A model generated the notes under the pieces. That model was not told the origin of the DNA and ran no database searches. It worked only from the letters and a program-made list of their open reading frames with translations. A DNA stretch of 64,000 nucleotides, from the NCBI GenBank assembly GCA_911728435.2, contig OU452199.1, positions 24,252,860-24,316,859 of the forward strand, in the 5' to 3' direction. Position numbers and translations under genes: made by a program. Below, in pieces: positions 21,925-33,177 of this stretch. The first letter of the stretch is position 1, and the number at the start of each line of letters is the position of its first letter. The DNA comes from Apoderus coryli. Taxonomy: Eukaryota; Arthropoda; Insecta; Coleoptera; Attelabidae.

Positions 21925-23530
21925 ACATATTTATTTATTTATTTATTTATTTACTGTCATTACATGTTATTACCAAAAAAGGTTTACACAAGTCATATTA
22001 AATTATTACATAACACAACATAAAAACATAGAAATGTATATAACTAAATCAAAACAGAAAGTCAGTGCTGAGGAATTCATCAACGGAGTAAAAAGCCTGG
22101 TCAATTAAGTAGTTTTTCAATCTATTTTTGAACACTGCAAGGCTCAGTGTTTTCAAACTATCTGGCAAATGATTATAGCATGTGGGACCGTAATAATTCA
22201 CAGAATTTCTGCTTCTACCCAACCTCATATATTCAGGAAGAATGTCATTTTTGTTTCTGGTATTGTGGTTGTGAACTTCATCATGCCTTATGTAGATATA
22301 GAGACACGGGAGTGTAATTATTTTACATTCTTTAAATTTAGGTCTGACATCCTCTCTAAACTTTAAATTTGTCATTATTCGCACCACTCGTCTTTGGATT
22401 GCGAATAGCCGACTAGCATGACAAGAGTGTCCCCAAATTGACAAAGCATATGAAGCCACACTGTGAAAAAGGCCATAATATGCTGATTTCAAAACATTAA
22501 AAGAGACTTCACCCTTCAAGCTTCGCAACATCACTCGACAGTTCAACATCGACAATAGTTGAATCGTCTGCAAACAATGTCAGGTCAGAGCATGGCGGAT
22601 GTAGCGGTAAATCATTAATGAAAATCAAAAACAATAGAGGTCCGAGCACCGAGCCCTGTGGGACTCCACAAGAGCTCAACAAGGGCTGAGAAGACTTTGA
22701 CTCAAAGATCGTTACGACATTCCTACCAGTGAGATAGGAACTCAGCAAATGAATCGAATTCGCACTCATACCGTATCGCTCCAGTTTACCCAACAAGATA
22801 TCGTGTGAGACGCAATCAAACGCCTTTGTTAAATCAAGAAAAGAAGCCCCCACAAGCCTTCTACTCTCAAAAGCGGTTATAACGCTATTTATAAAGTTTT
22901 CTATAGCTGAAACGCTGTTAAGTTTCGGTCTAAATCCAAATTGTTTCGGAGAAAATAAATTATTTCTTTCAAAATAGTTGGCTAATTGTTTAAAGAGTAT
23001 CTTTTCAAAAATTTTGCCTAGAACAGGCACTATAGAAATAGGGCGATAGTTGTTCAATTCATCTGGAGATCCTTTTTTGAATAACGGTATAATTTTGCTA
23101 AATTTCAGACAACTCGGAAACATACCGGATGAGATCGCCAAATTAATCAATATTGTCAATGGTATAATTATTATATCCTTAATATATTTAATGATTACGA
23201 TATTCAAATCAAAAATGTCTGTCGAGCTTTTATTTTTAAAAGAGTTTATTATATCTCTCATCTCAATAAAAGATATTTCATTAAACTCAAAATTGCCAGG
23301 AATGTCAATAGACATCAAATCCAGTGGACTGATATTTGAGGATAAGTCATGGGTTAAAGTTTCCGCAATACTGGTAAAATATGTATTGAAATCATCAGCA
23401 GTAAGATTTGTTAATGATTGTTGGGTAGCAGAACTATTCCTTTTATGGTTGATAATATCCCATGTAGCCCTAGCAATATTAGAACCATCTGCAATATACG
23501 TAGCATTATTAATAAATAAACAAAGTCATC
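21925..23530 (-). pseudogene. Truncated non-LTR retrotransposon, RT with internal deletion
   Basis: The minus strand reads from a 5' truncation near 23530 (IARATWDIINHKRN linker) into an RT domain, 23318-22509, with motifs KIIPLFKKG, NYRPISIVP, QFGFRP, SFLDLTKAFDCVSH, CGVPQGSVLGPLLFLIFIND and catalytic LFADDSTI. Soon after FADD the frame jumps, by deletion of the rest of the palm and thumb, to the C-terminal segment 22573-22049 (GLFHSVASYALSIWGHS, AIQRRVVRIM, HNTRNKND, YYGPTCYNHLPDSLK). The 3' UTR ends at a (TAAA)n tail, seen as (ttta)n on the plus strand at about 21932-21954. Jockey/CR1-superfamily style; not the same family as the (TTA)n LINEs. Inactive. Confidence 0.85.
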
Positions 23531-24720
23531 AACAAAGTGTAATAGGGTCTTATTGAGAAAAATGTAACCACAACGGTAAGTAAAATTAAACGTTATTTAT
23601 TATGAACAATATACACAAACCAATCGAAGACAACAAGTGTACGCGGTCAGTGGCAAAAGCGTAGTTTTCTATGCAGGTTATTAAAAGCGGGGTGAAGCGG
23701 GGCAGAACAACCCTAGACGCGAAGGGTTATGAAGCAAGCCTGGTCGGTTATTTGCGGGAAGGGAATAAAGCGGATGTGCTAGTGGGATTTAACGCAATAC
23801 GTCGGGAGAGAATGCAAATAGCTTTAGTTTTCTTTGAACAAAGAAAATGTTTAGCTAAAAGAACTTGTTTCTATTTCCCTATCACTGTCCTAACCCCAAT
23901 TCTACTGAAATAACCTAAGCTTCTGCTCCCCTGTCCCGAGAAAAGTAGTGAGCATCCCAAACTAGGCGCACCTACGTACCACCTAGTGGGACCTACTCAC
24001 CACCCCTATCCACACCCTCTTGTCAGGCCAGAGACAGCGAGCACCCCAGACCACAACTAAAAGCCGGATCGGGCGCACCTATGTAGGGCTAAGGCCCGTG
24101 AGCACCCCAAACTAGGCGGCCGCACCTATGTACTACCTAGTGGGCTTGATCACGACCCTCTTCCCTGCACCCAACCAAACTCAAATATCATATTCTTTCC
24201 TCTTGCCGAGTAAGAGACTGCGAGTACTGCAAACTATACACTAAGGCCGGAGCGGGCGTCCCTATGTACCTGATGGTACGCGTGCTCCCAGTCCCCCTAC
24301 CGGTCAAGTTCCCTAATAAAGTTTCCGGAATATTGCGTACGCTCCCCTTAGGAAACAGAAACAAATATTACTTCCCTATATTTTTAACTACAACAGCCAT
24401 TTGAGGTTTTACCCTTATACTGCTTATTGATACTTTATATTACCTTACGTGTGGTTGCTACGGCAGCAACTGGTCGGTTTAATGATTCTTCGTCGTCTGT
24501 TGGTTGAGTTCGGTTGCTGAGTGAGTGACTGTCGAAATATACTAAAACCGTCGAATTTATACCCGTTTCTGCAGTCTCCACCTGGTACCTCTCCTACCTC
24601 TCGGCCGTGGCAGCGCACGTCGCGCCGTACGCGCTCTGTACTGCTACAATGCTGTGCTTGTTTACGGTACAATTATGCAATGCAGGGAAAATCGCAATAT
24701 AACATCACTCTATTATGAGA
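23531..24720. mobile_element. GC-rich block, possible solo LTR
   Basis: Composition changes sharply on entering this block and again on leaving it. It begins near tgtaatagggtct / tgtaaccacaacgg, contains ccctaataaag (24312-24322), which could serve as a polyadenylation signal, and ends near cgcaatataaca. TG...CA ends and the size would suit a long-terminal repeat left after recombination. I could not find matching target-site duplications, and short ORFs here (23671-23913, 24445-24672) have no recognisable domain. A promoter/CpG-rich host region is the alternative. Confidence 0.35.
23948..24282. repeat. Internal repeats of about 70-140 bp in the GC-rich block
   Basis: g(t/c)gagca(c/t)cccaaactaggcg or variants recur at about 23948, 24035, 24090 and 24218, each followed by (g/c)cacctatgta(c/g) and, in two copies, acctagtggg. 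Two units carry the alternative filler aagccgga(t/g)cgggcg. Tandem amplification within a U3-like region is one possibility. Confidence 0.6.
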
Positions 24721-25156
24721 AATTAAGTTGATAAAGGAAACATATAAGTAACTTCGGTACAGTTGAAAATATGTAGTTTTCGAATTGTTGACAATTTAAC
24801 ATTTTTCTGTACAATTGACTTGGTTATGAAAATAATGATATCTTACATACAAATATACTAAACAACCTAAATTATTAACTCCTTGTTATTGAACAAAGAA
24901 CACATTTATTGCCATTTCGAATTGGAATGTTTTAAATCACTAGTACGCAGAACTAAACTTAATAATGAACATTTCGACATTGCTATTTTGCCGCACATCC
25001 AGTGAAACCTGTAAGGCAAAATTGTGCTAATCTCAGGGTTATCTAGCACTTTTGAAGAGTCACTTTATATTATTTATTACTATTTATAATAATATCGAAC
25101 AATAACTAGGTGGTACAGTAAATGCATATAAGATATGTAAAAATATTTATTATTAT
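24721..25156. other. AT-rich, nothing recognised
   Basis: No supported feature. Confidence 0.3.
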
Positions 25157-25640
25157 TCCTTTCGCGGAAGTGGACTAAAATTCTTTACAATTTCTAAAGA
25201 TTAAAATACTTGGCATTCCAGTTCCTGATAATAGTTTTAAATAATCTCTAGTTGAATTTGTAAGTAAATTATAATGCATTTATGGTTATTTCTGTATCAT
25301 ATATTATACAAAAAATACTTCCTTTCGCGGAAGTGGACTAAAATTGTTTACAATTTCTAAAGATTAAAATACTTGGCCGTCCAGTTCCTGATAATAGTTT
25401 TAAATAATATAATAATAATAAGCAGTTTATTTGCAGATACTCATAATACAGATAACAATTATAAATTAAAAAAAAAAAAAAAGTAAAACTAACCATAGCG
25501 TTCCTAAAAACTTATATACATATAATTATGAGCACTACAAAAAGGGTTAGAAGGCAGTAGATACTGATATTTAGTTGAATATCTAAGTAAATGATAATGC
25601 ATTTATGCTTATTTCTGTATCATATATAGAATAGTATAGT
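25157..25640. repeat. Direct duplication interrupted by a LINE tail
   Basis: Units starting cctttcgcggaagtggactaaaatt at about 25157 and 25321 are almost identical through cagttcctgataatagttttaaataat. The second is then split by about 150 bp (25408-25560) before resuming at tagttgaat and ending gtatcatata. The first unit is the uninterrupted reference for the insertion site. Confidence 0.75.
25408..25560 (-). mobile_element. Short LINE 3' end, minus strand
   Basis: On the minus strand the insertion ends gcaaataaactgcttattattattat, the same AAATAAAC-(TTA)n ending as the other LINEs. An internal T-run (A-run on plus) lies at about 25469-25484. It is a 5'-truncated insertion of roughly 150 bp with no coding sequence. 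Confidence 0.6.
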
Positions 25641-26584
25641 ATAAACTCCAATTTAAATGGACAAGGTCACTGAGCCGAATGTATCAACATCAAAAGAATT
25701 CGACAGCCTGTCACTTCCGTATACTCTGGGCTGATACTTTTTGGTTTCGTATATTTATAATTACTGTAGATATGCAATAGTGAACTTGGCTGACTTTGTA
25801 CCGGACAAATTATTATTTTCGTAAAAAGTGGATTACATAATCAAAATATAATCATTTTCAATATAAATCAAAAATGAGTTTAGTTGAATAAACATATTTA
25901 ATTTGATTTTATACAACTCAAATCTCTTAACATGTTTTATTGTTGTGTATTATTGAAAAACTGATTGAAACACAATGACAACAAGTTATAGAGTTATATG
26001 TATAGGTAATTTGGCAATGTGCGAGAGCAGCTATGTAAAGTTCCGGCAGCACCTAATTCATTACAGTAATAAGGCAAGTTAGTTTCATCAAACTATTTAC
26101 TTCATGATATTATATTAAATACATTTTTATTCGGTCCAATCATGATTTACTTTTATACAATTACTGAGATTTTACAGACTTACATGTGCTTTATTTACAT
26201 GGATCTCTATGTTAATAGTAGATAATAATATAACATAAAATAATATACAAATATTTACAATAATAATATAATTAATATTATTTATAAATTTATTTATTTA
26301 AAGAGGCATATACATCCTTAGTATTAGTCCCATATTATTAATGCAAATATTGACATCTCGGAAACTGCACGGTAGAGCATGAGCTTAATAGGAAATGGTA
26401 TTTGATAAAATGATGGATTAAATAGTAAATTAGTCTTACTCTATTAGATTGTGAAATATTGTGGACAAAATAGAACTCTGTATATTAAAAAAGAAATCAT
26501 TACCTACTTGTTATTGAATCATATTTTTGTATAAGAAATGTTTTTCTTTTAATATAATTAGAGTTGTATGATTATTTTATTATA
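25641..26584. other. AT-rich intergenic, nothing recognised
   Basis: Very AT-rich between about 26200 and 26340. No supported feature. Confidence 0.3.
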
Positions 26585-29036
26585 CAGGGTGTCCGGAAAA
26601 AGGAGGTCAATCCGTGAACCACAGATTCCTTGAGCAAAAATAATATGAGTTTTAAGATGTCATTTTTCATTTTAGCCCTCCATGTTCGATATACAGGGCG
26701 TCAAAGTTGAAAATTTAAAACCAATATTTTTAAATAATTCTAGTATTTATTGAGATATTGGATTCAAATTTAGTGTGTTGCTTCAGCATAAAGAGCTACT
26801 TCTTTCCAAAAAACAACACAAAAAACAATGTCTTAATAGCCAAAATACGGGATGTTCAGTACCTATTGACCCTCCCAAGTTTTTATTACGTACGCCAATG
26901 ACTTTTAAACTAATTATTTATAGGTTACTATGTATTTGTGATTATTTTTTAACTCGCATAAAATTTGGATAAAATCATTTGTTTTTGAGATATTTGAAAA
27001 AGTATTGGCTCTTGTTTGATGCCTCGGCGGCTCTGGCTATTCTTATAATGTTGAAATATCAAGCAACTCTGGTGTTACCTTGGATACCTACTTAAGCAAT
27101 GTTTTATTGTTGTCAAATTAGTTATCACAATTTGACAGTAGTTTAAGGTGTAAAAGTTAATATTTTTAATTATCGGTAATTTTATAAGTAAACACAACGA
27201 AAATGGATCGTAGACGAAACAATTTTATATGTTTTTCGGAAATGACGGATATGATTTTAATCACGGGTATGATTAAAGACATTTGATTGACTATAATAAG
27301 TTAAATTTTATTTTTGTTTATTTACTAGGAAAATGTAACTCTAACGCTAGTTTAGCCGCTAGGCGGTACGCAGAAAAGTTCCCTAATCGAATTCATCCAA
27401 GACGAAGGTATTTTTCAAATTTAGTTAGGCGACTAAGGCACAGTGAAAGTTTTAGGGAAGACCGTAAAGGGAACTGCGGTCGACCCCGTCTAATTCAACC
27501 GGAAAAGGAGGAGAGTATTTTAACAAGCTTCGAGGAAACACCAAATATTAGTACCAGAGGTCTTGCCCGACAGGTTGAAAATATTGGGAAATCTGAAGTA
27601 CACCAGATTTTAAAAAGACAGCAGCTTTACCCCTACCACATTCAAGAAGTACAATCTCTGCTGCCTCAAGACCTTGAGATGAGATCTAGGCTATGTAGGT
27701 GGATATGCGAAATGCATGACAGAGATATACACTTCATCAAAAATATTTTGTTTACGGACGAAGCTACCTTTACTAGAAACGGGGTCACAAATATTCATAA
27801 TACACATATCTGGGCAGAAGAAAATCCTCATGCCGTAGTAGAGACACATCATCAAGTAAACATTAAAGTCAACGTGTGGGTTGGTGTCGTGGATAATTTC
27901 TTTTTGGGTCCTGTAATTTTACCAGGGAATTTGACTGGTGATTCATTTTTAGCATTTCTTCAAAACATACTGCCCGATTTACTTGACGATTTGCCTTTCT
28001 TAATTTGACAAAATATTTGGTTTCAACTTGATGGTGCACCAGCGCATTTTGCTAGGAATGTAAGGAGATACTTACATGAAAACTTTCCCCAACGCTGGAT
28101 TGGGCGAGGCCAAGATGCTCCTGTTAAATGGCCATACCGATCTCCAGATCTTACTCCCTTGGACTATTCAGTCTGGGGTTGTATGAAAGATTTTGTTTTT
28201 AAGGTTCCGATTTTGAGTGAAAATCATTTAATAGAGATAATCTTACAAGCTGGGGAAGACTTTAGGTTGAAGCCTCATATTTTTCAAAGACTAAGATTTT
28301 CTTTACTAAAAAGAGCTCGCATATGCATTGAAAAGAATGGGGGTCATATCGAGCAATTTCTTTAGACTGGTAGTTTATCGAATGTTTATTTAGTTACTTT
28401 TTCATGTTTGTAAAATAATATGTTTAAATAATTAATATTTGACTATGATGCTTCAAATTAAGTTAAAAATAATAAACAATTTCGTGTTCGTAGTGTTTAG
28501 TTTTATTACCTTTTCGAAAACTGTACTTAATTTGATGCACGGTAATGGTAATTTGAGTTAAATATGCTTGATTTAGTAGTGAAAATGCCGTGAGCCGCGT
28601 AGACAACAAGAGCCAATACTTTTCAAAATATCTCAAAAACAAATGATTTTATCCAAATTTTATAAGAGCTAAAAAATAATCAAAAATACATAGTAACCTA
28701 TAAAAACTTAGTTCAAAAGTCATTGGCTTAGGTGATAAAAACTTGGGGGGGTCAATAGGTACTGATCACCCCGTATTTCGGCTATTAAGGAATTGTTTTT
28801 TGTGTTCTTTTTTGGAAAGAAGTACCTCTTTATGCTGAAGCAACAGACTAAATTTGAATCCAATATCTTAATAAATACTATAATTATTTAAAAATATTGG
28901 ATTTAAATTTTCAACTTTGACGCCCTGTATATCGAACATGGAGGGCTAAAATGAAAAATGACATCTTAAAACTCATATTATTTTTGCCCAAGGAATCTGT
29001 GGTTAATGGATTGACCTCCTTTTTCCGGATACCCTG
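26585..29036 (+). mobile_element. Mariner-like DNA transposon with about 432-bp terminal inverted repeats
   Basis: The ends are CAGGGTGTCCGGAAAAAGGA at the left and its near-complement tccggataccctg at the right, flanked by TATA on both sides (26581-26584 and 29037-29040), consistent with TA target duplication. The inverted repeats cover about 26585-27016 and 28605-29036 with modest divergence. Between them lies one transposase gene (27203-28365). The unusually long TIRs contain an inner tatacagggcg motif that resembles a second terminus. Complete apart from one nonsense codon in the gene. Confidence 0.88.
27203..28365 (+). pseudogene. IS630/Tc1/mariner-type transposase, one intron and one stop
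   Basis: The start is the ATG at 27203. Exon 1 (27203-27266) ends DMILITG; a 62-bp intron (27267-27328, GTATGA...TTTACTAG) is removed; exon 2 (27329-28365) continues KCNSNASLAARRYAEKFPNR. Splicing joins the helix-turn-helix start that the family normally has in one piece. Then come a second HTH (ISTRGLARQV, QILKRQQLYPYH), the first catalytic Asp in FTDEATFTRNG, the second in FQLDGAPAHF and the third in YRSPDLTPLDYSVWG. By my count 43 residues separate the last two if the final Asp is that of PLDY. A single TGA at 28006-28008, just before the second Asp, interrupts an otherwise complete frame; it could derive from CGA by deamination or be an error. Confidence 0.85.
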
Positions 29037-29582
29037 TATATCAGACTTATTATTATCAATAATAATATTATGTTGAATTTGAAGATAGTGTCTACAAAGT
29101 CACTGCATCTTGTAGTTGCTCGCTTATGCATCTTCCGTGGGCCAATTTAATATCTAGGAAACATTCGATGAAAAACACCGATAGCTATGTCTTTAATACA
29201 CGTATTAAAAGTTACAAAAATAAATTTTGTAAAAGATTGAAAAATAAACTATCAATTTTTGCCAGGTAATAAAAAAATGTATTTGTAAAAATTGACAAAA
29301 AGTTAGAGAATTTGGAGTTTGGATTAGAGTACTGGCAATTTCGTGAACTGATTTCCGTTCATAAAGATAGGACAAACAAATTCTATGTGGATATCTACCT
29401 TATACACTGCTGTAACTTTTATCGTGTCAACTGTGCAGGTCTTCTAAACGGTAAACGATTAAGTTAGGAAAATATAGTTCTTGGTAGTTTGGAAACAAAT
29501 AACACAAATATACAGGGTTATTCACGCCACAGGACACAGAATAGTTGATTTATGGCTACATTTTAATAATATTGTGAACCTA
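29037..29582. other. AT-rich intergenic
   Basis: Nothing recognised except another isolated atacagggttattcacgcca (about 29511-29530), which resembles a mariner-like terminus without a partner that I could find. Confidence 0.3.
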
Positions 29583-32066
29583 TGCAGGGTGTACCAAATA
29601 TAAGAAATAAACCATAGTTGTGTTTTTTTAAAAGGAATTTCCTGTATGGGTATTAATTTTTAGATTCCCCGTTCAAAATAAATCTAACTTTCATAAAAGT
29701 ACATCTCAGCTAAACCTGACAGTTTTTTAAATATTTTAATTTTTATAAAAATATAGATATAATTTGAATGAAGAAATTCACACCTATTCGTTTGATCTTT
29801 TTAAGCCAGATAACTATAGCAATTCATCACTTGTTATGCCAGATATAAAAAATCCCCAATACTAAATACAGGGTGTCCAATAATAATAATAATCTCTTTA
29901 TTGTCTAACAGGTATTGCTACCCAATAACAAGACAAAATCTTACATTAACAAAAACAATTGCCTAGCATTAGCATACAAAGATACCCAACTTAGAACTAA
30001 CTTAAAACTAACTGAAAAATAGAAAAATACAAAAAAGGAAATACACGCATCAAAACGAAAGAAAATTGGGAGGATTACAAGAACAATTAATAATAACAAT
30101 AAATAATTAACACATGAACATAATTCATCAAAACAAATCCAAATCAGTAGTCCGCAATCATGCCTCTAAACTTTTCTTAACATAATCAAGCGATACATTA
30201 AAAAAATCAACGTTTTCATTAATAAAATTGGTTGCTGTATTTACAAGCCCGAAATAGCGGTGCTTTAGATTCATAATTAGAACGAATCTGTGGCACCCAA
30301 AATAAACTAGCGCTTCTAGAGTGAACCCTAGGGACACGAAACCGAGGACAATCCAACATATTGTTCATCAACTTAAAAAGAAAGATCTGAGACGCGAAGA
30401 TGCGTCACTCGGCTAACGGCCGAAATCCGAACCTTGCCAGTAACAGGCCGTGATCACAGCCACAAGGAGGAAAATATCCATCAATTTTAAATGACAAATA
30501 TCTTAAAAATTTACGTTGGATACTCTCCAATTTCTGTGTATGAACACGGTAGATGGGCGACCAAATGCTTATAGCGAATTCTAAAATAGACACAACAAAA
30601 GCGAAATAGAGAGTTTTCAGGCAGTGCATGCTGTTGAATTCTCTGGTCTGTCTAAAGATCCTAACATTCGCAAAGCATTAGCAGAAACTTGCTCAATGTG
30701 GTAGTTGAAAGATAAATCACCATCCAAGTATACACCAAGATCTTTGATTAAAGCGCAGCGTTCCAAATTTGAATTATCGATGGTGTAGTTTCGCAAAAAC
30801 GGATCTTGACGTCTTGTAAATGTCACCGACTTACATTTGTTCAGATTTAGAAGAAGTCTATTTAGATCACACCATTCTGAGAGCCGACACAGATCTGTTT
30901 GAAGCTGTGCGCAATATTTCGCACAAACAACAGTGCGATACAATTCTAAATCATCCGCAAACAACAAATAATTGCTATTGAATCCAGAGCCAATATCGTT
31001 TACAAATATTGCAAAGAGAAGAAGAGCCAACGTACTGCCCTGCGGAGTTCGACTTGAGGCTGTGAATAAACTTGAACTGAATCCATTGCGTTCAACAAAT
31101 TTTTGCCTTGCTCCCAGATAGAAAAAGATATCAGAATCCTGCCGTAGCAGCACATCTTTTGTTGAATCAGGGAATGATCAATCTTATCGAACGCCTTGGA
31201 AAAGTAAGTATAGATTGCGTCGACTTGCAAACCTCGACCGACAGCCGGAATTACTTCCTGCAGGAAAGTGGTTAGATTGGTCACCGTAGAACGACCCTTA
31301 ATGAACCCATATTGCTGGTAAACTAGCCTGTGTTTTATTTGCCCAAATAACTTATTGTGCAGAGCAATTTCAAAAACCTTTGCGAAATTAGGAAGAATTG
31401 AAATCGTTCGATAGTTTTCGATTCTGTTAATATCTCCCGATTTATGTATAGGACATATACGAGCTATCTTCCAGTAGTCAGGAAACAAGTTGGACCGCAG
31501 GGATAAATTAAAAATGTAATACAATGGTTCCACAAATGCATAAGCACAATCTATAACCACCATCGCGGGTAGGTTATCTATACCTGCAGTGATCTTGGGT
31601 TTTAGACTTTTCAGAGCACTTAGAATATCTTCCATATCCAAGCTGCCCACATCTACCAGATCATCACTGTTAAACGTCTCAGTATAGTCCTGGCTTGTCG
31701 AATCAACATATACACTACGAAAATAATTGGGCAAATCCGGAAACGATATTTATTGGATCTGATATTTCAGTGCCCTGCTCGTCAAACATAACACCAGGAA
31801 TACGTGACCTTTGTTTTTTATGCTGAATAAACCTCCAAAGGTGTGCCGGATCGCATCTTATTGAGTGTTGAATGCGATTTATATCTATTCTGTATGCTTT
31901 TTATAAAAATTAAAATATTTAAAAACCTGTCAGGTTTAGGAGAGATGTACTTTTATGAAACTTAGGTTTATTTTGAACGGGGAATCTAAATGTATATTCA
32001 TATACAGGGCATTCCATTTAAAAAAACACAACTATGGTTTATATCTTATATTTGGGACACCTTGTA
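29583..32066. mobile_element. TIR element (about 170-bp inverted repeats) split by a LINE
   Basis: The left end TGCAGGGTGTACCAAATATAAG (about 29583-29755) is matched in reverse complement by the right end (about 31898-32066, ending atatttgggacaccttgta), including accatagttgtg, the ccgttcaaaataaa block and cctgacag/ctgtcagg. TA lies outside both ends. The original element carried only a short interior, so it is probably a nonautonomous relative of the CAGGGTG mariner-like group. The LINE at 29881-31890 was inserted later. Confidence 0.65.
29881..31890 (-). pseudogene. Non-LTR retrotransposon, 5'-truncated, nested in a TIR element
   Basis: The minus strand starts in the linker at about 31890 (NRIQHSIRCDPAHLWRFIQHKK), then 31734-31000 carries the RT start (FRSVYVDS, KPKITAGIDNLPAMVV, ARICPIHKSGD, QQYGFIKGRST, YFSKAFDKIDH). 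A frameshift leads to 31153-30617 with the RT core (TPQGSTLALLLFAIFVND, catalytic LLFADDLELY), and another to 30629-30405 (FAFVVSILEFAISIWSP, LESIQRKFLRYL). The 3' UTR ends in a (TTA)n tail, seen as aataataataataat at 29881-29895. Shared text FRSVYVDS and KP-LTAG-D places it in the same family as 35985-37735. Inactive through frameshifts. Confidence 0.85.
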
Positions 32067-32880
32067 TAGATTCACAATATTTTTAAAATGTATCCATAAA
32101 TCATGTATGTATAAAATTTGAAGCATACAGAATATTTTACATTATTACAAGTACATTTTTAGTTTACTAGGTATTTTATTATTTCACAAATACTTGAAAT
32201 AACGGAGTCTCTAGAAAATTATACAACCTAAACAAATACATGTTTAGCTTCAGGTGTAGAATTTCCGTCTTTTAAATAGGCTGTTTCTCATAAATATTGT
32301 ATCATCAGTATTATGCCAAAATTGAAGGTTGTCTTGCAACATTACATAAATAAATTTGCATTCGTTGCTAAAAAATGGGGTCACTTATATGTTAAACGTA
32401 GAACAGAAAGTAAATATTCATCAATATAACGTCATTTTTAAAATTTGTTCGCTGTAACCAAAAGAAAAAGTTCTTGATAATCTTGATTGATCGTATCTAT
32501 ATTATTTCTTCACTACAGGAAGATATTCCAAATTCGTCTCTTAATCAAAACGTTGTAAAATTCATGCAACTTAAAGAACCAGCCTGCATTTAATTTTTAT
32601 TGCATTATTATTTCCAATGCCTAATTTTCAGGCATAGTAGCCAATTTACACATGAGCAATATGCATAATAATTTAGCAAAATCTAAAATACTATGCTTCA
32701 TTCGCGTTATTACTTGGGCCACTTTTGAAATGATATTTTAGCCGAATTGTCTGAAAACTTGTATGGCAAGATACTAATATCAAAGTTGTAATAAAATTTG
32801 ATCTGCTATGTTGTTGTTTGTTAGAAGTTTATGTAGCTTTTTTGCTTCAAACTAACTTTGTGATATACTTATAATATAAT
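32067..32880. other. AT-rich intergenic, nothing recognised
   Basis: No supported feature. The minus strand near 32270-32310 has actgatgat followed by gagaaac, too poor a match to call a ribozyme. Confidence 0.3.
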
Positions 32881-33177
32881 TGTAAGGCCAATCGGTCCCG
32901 CTATCGAAATTGTTATGTATAAATTTAGAGAACACAGTGAAACAAGTATCCCCCTCGCTAATACCACGACTGTCATAAAATTACAAGCAACCTTCCCAAA
33001 TAAACATCAAAATCAGAATTTTATATAAGCTAAATAAAATTCTCATTTTGATGTTTATTTAGGAAGCATGCTTGTAATTCAATGCAATTCGTGGTATTAG
33101 CGAGGGGGGTAGTGGTTTTACCTTGTTCTCTAAATTTATACATAAGGATTTCGATAGCGGTAAAGATTGGCTTCACA
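32881..33177. mobile_element. Fold-back MITE, about 297 bp
   Basis: Nearly the whole element is one hairpin: tgtaaggccaatc...gctatcgaaat, tatgtataaatttagagaaca, ccccctcgctaataccacga, ttacaagca and aaataaacatcaaaat in the left arm (32881-33015) are all repeated as reverse complement in the right arm (33035-33177). The loop is short and T-rich. There is no coding capacity and I could not assign a superfamily from its TG...CA ends. Confidence 0.75.

Noticed and set aside
32260..32310. Hammerhead-like actgatgat ... gagaaac on the minus strand
   Set aside because: No convincing stem II or stem I pairing; likely chance.
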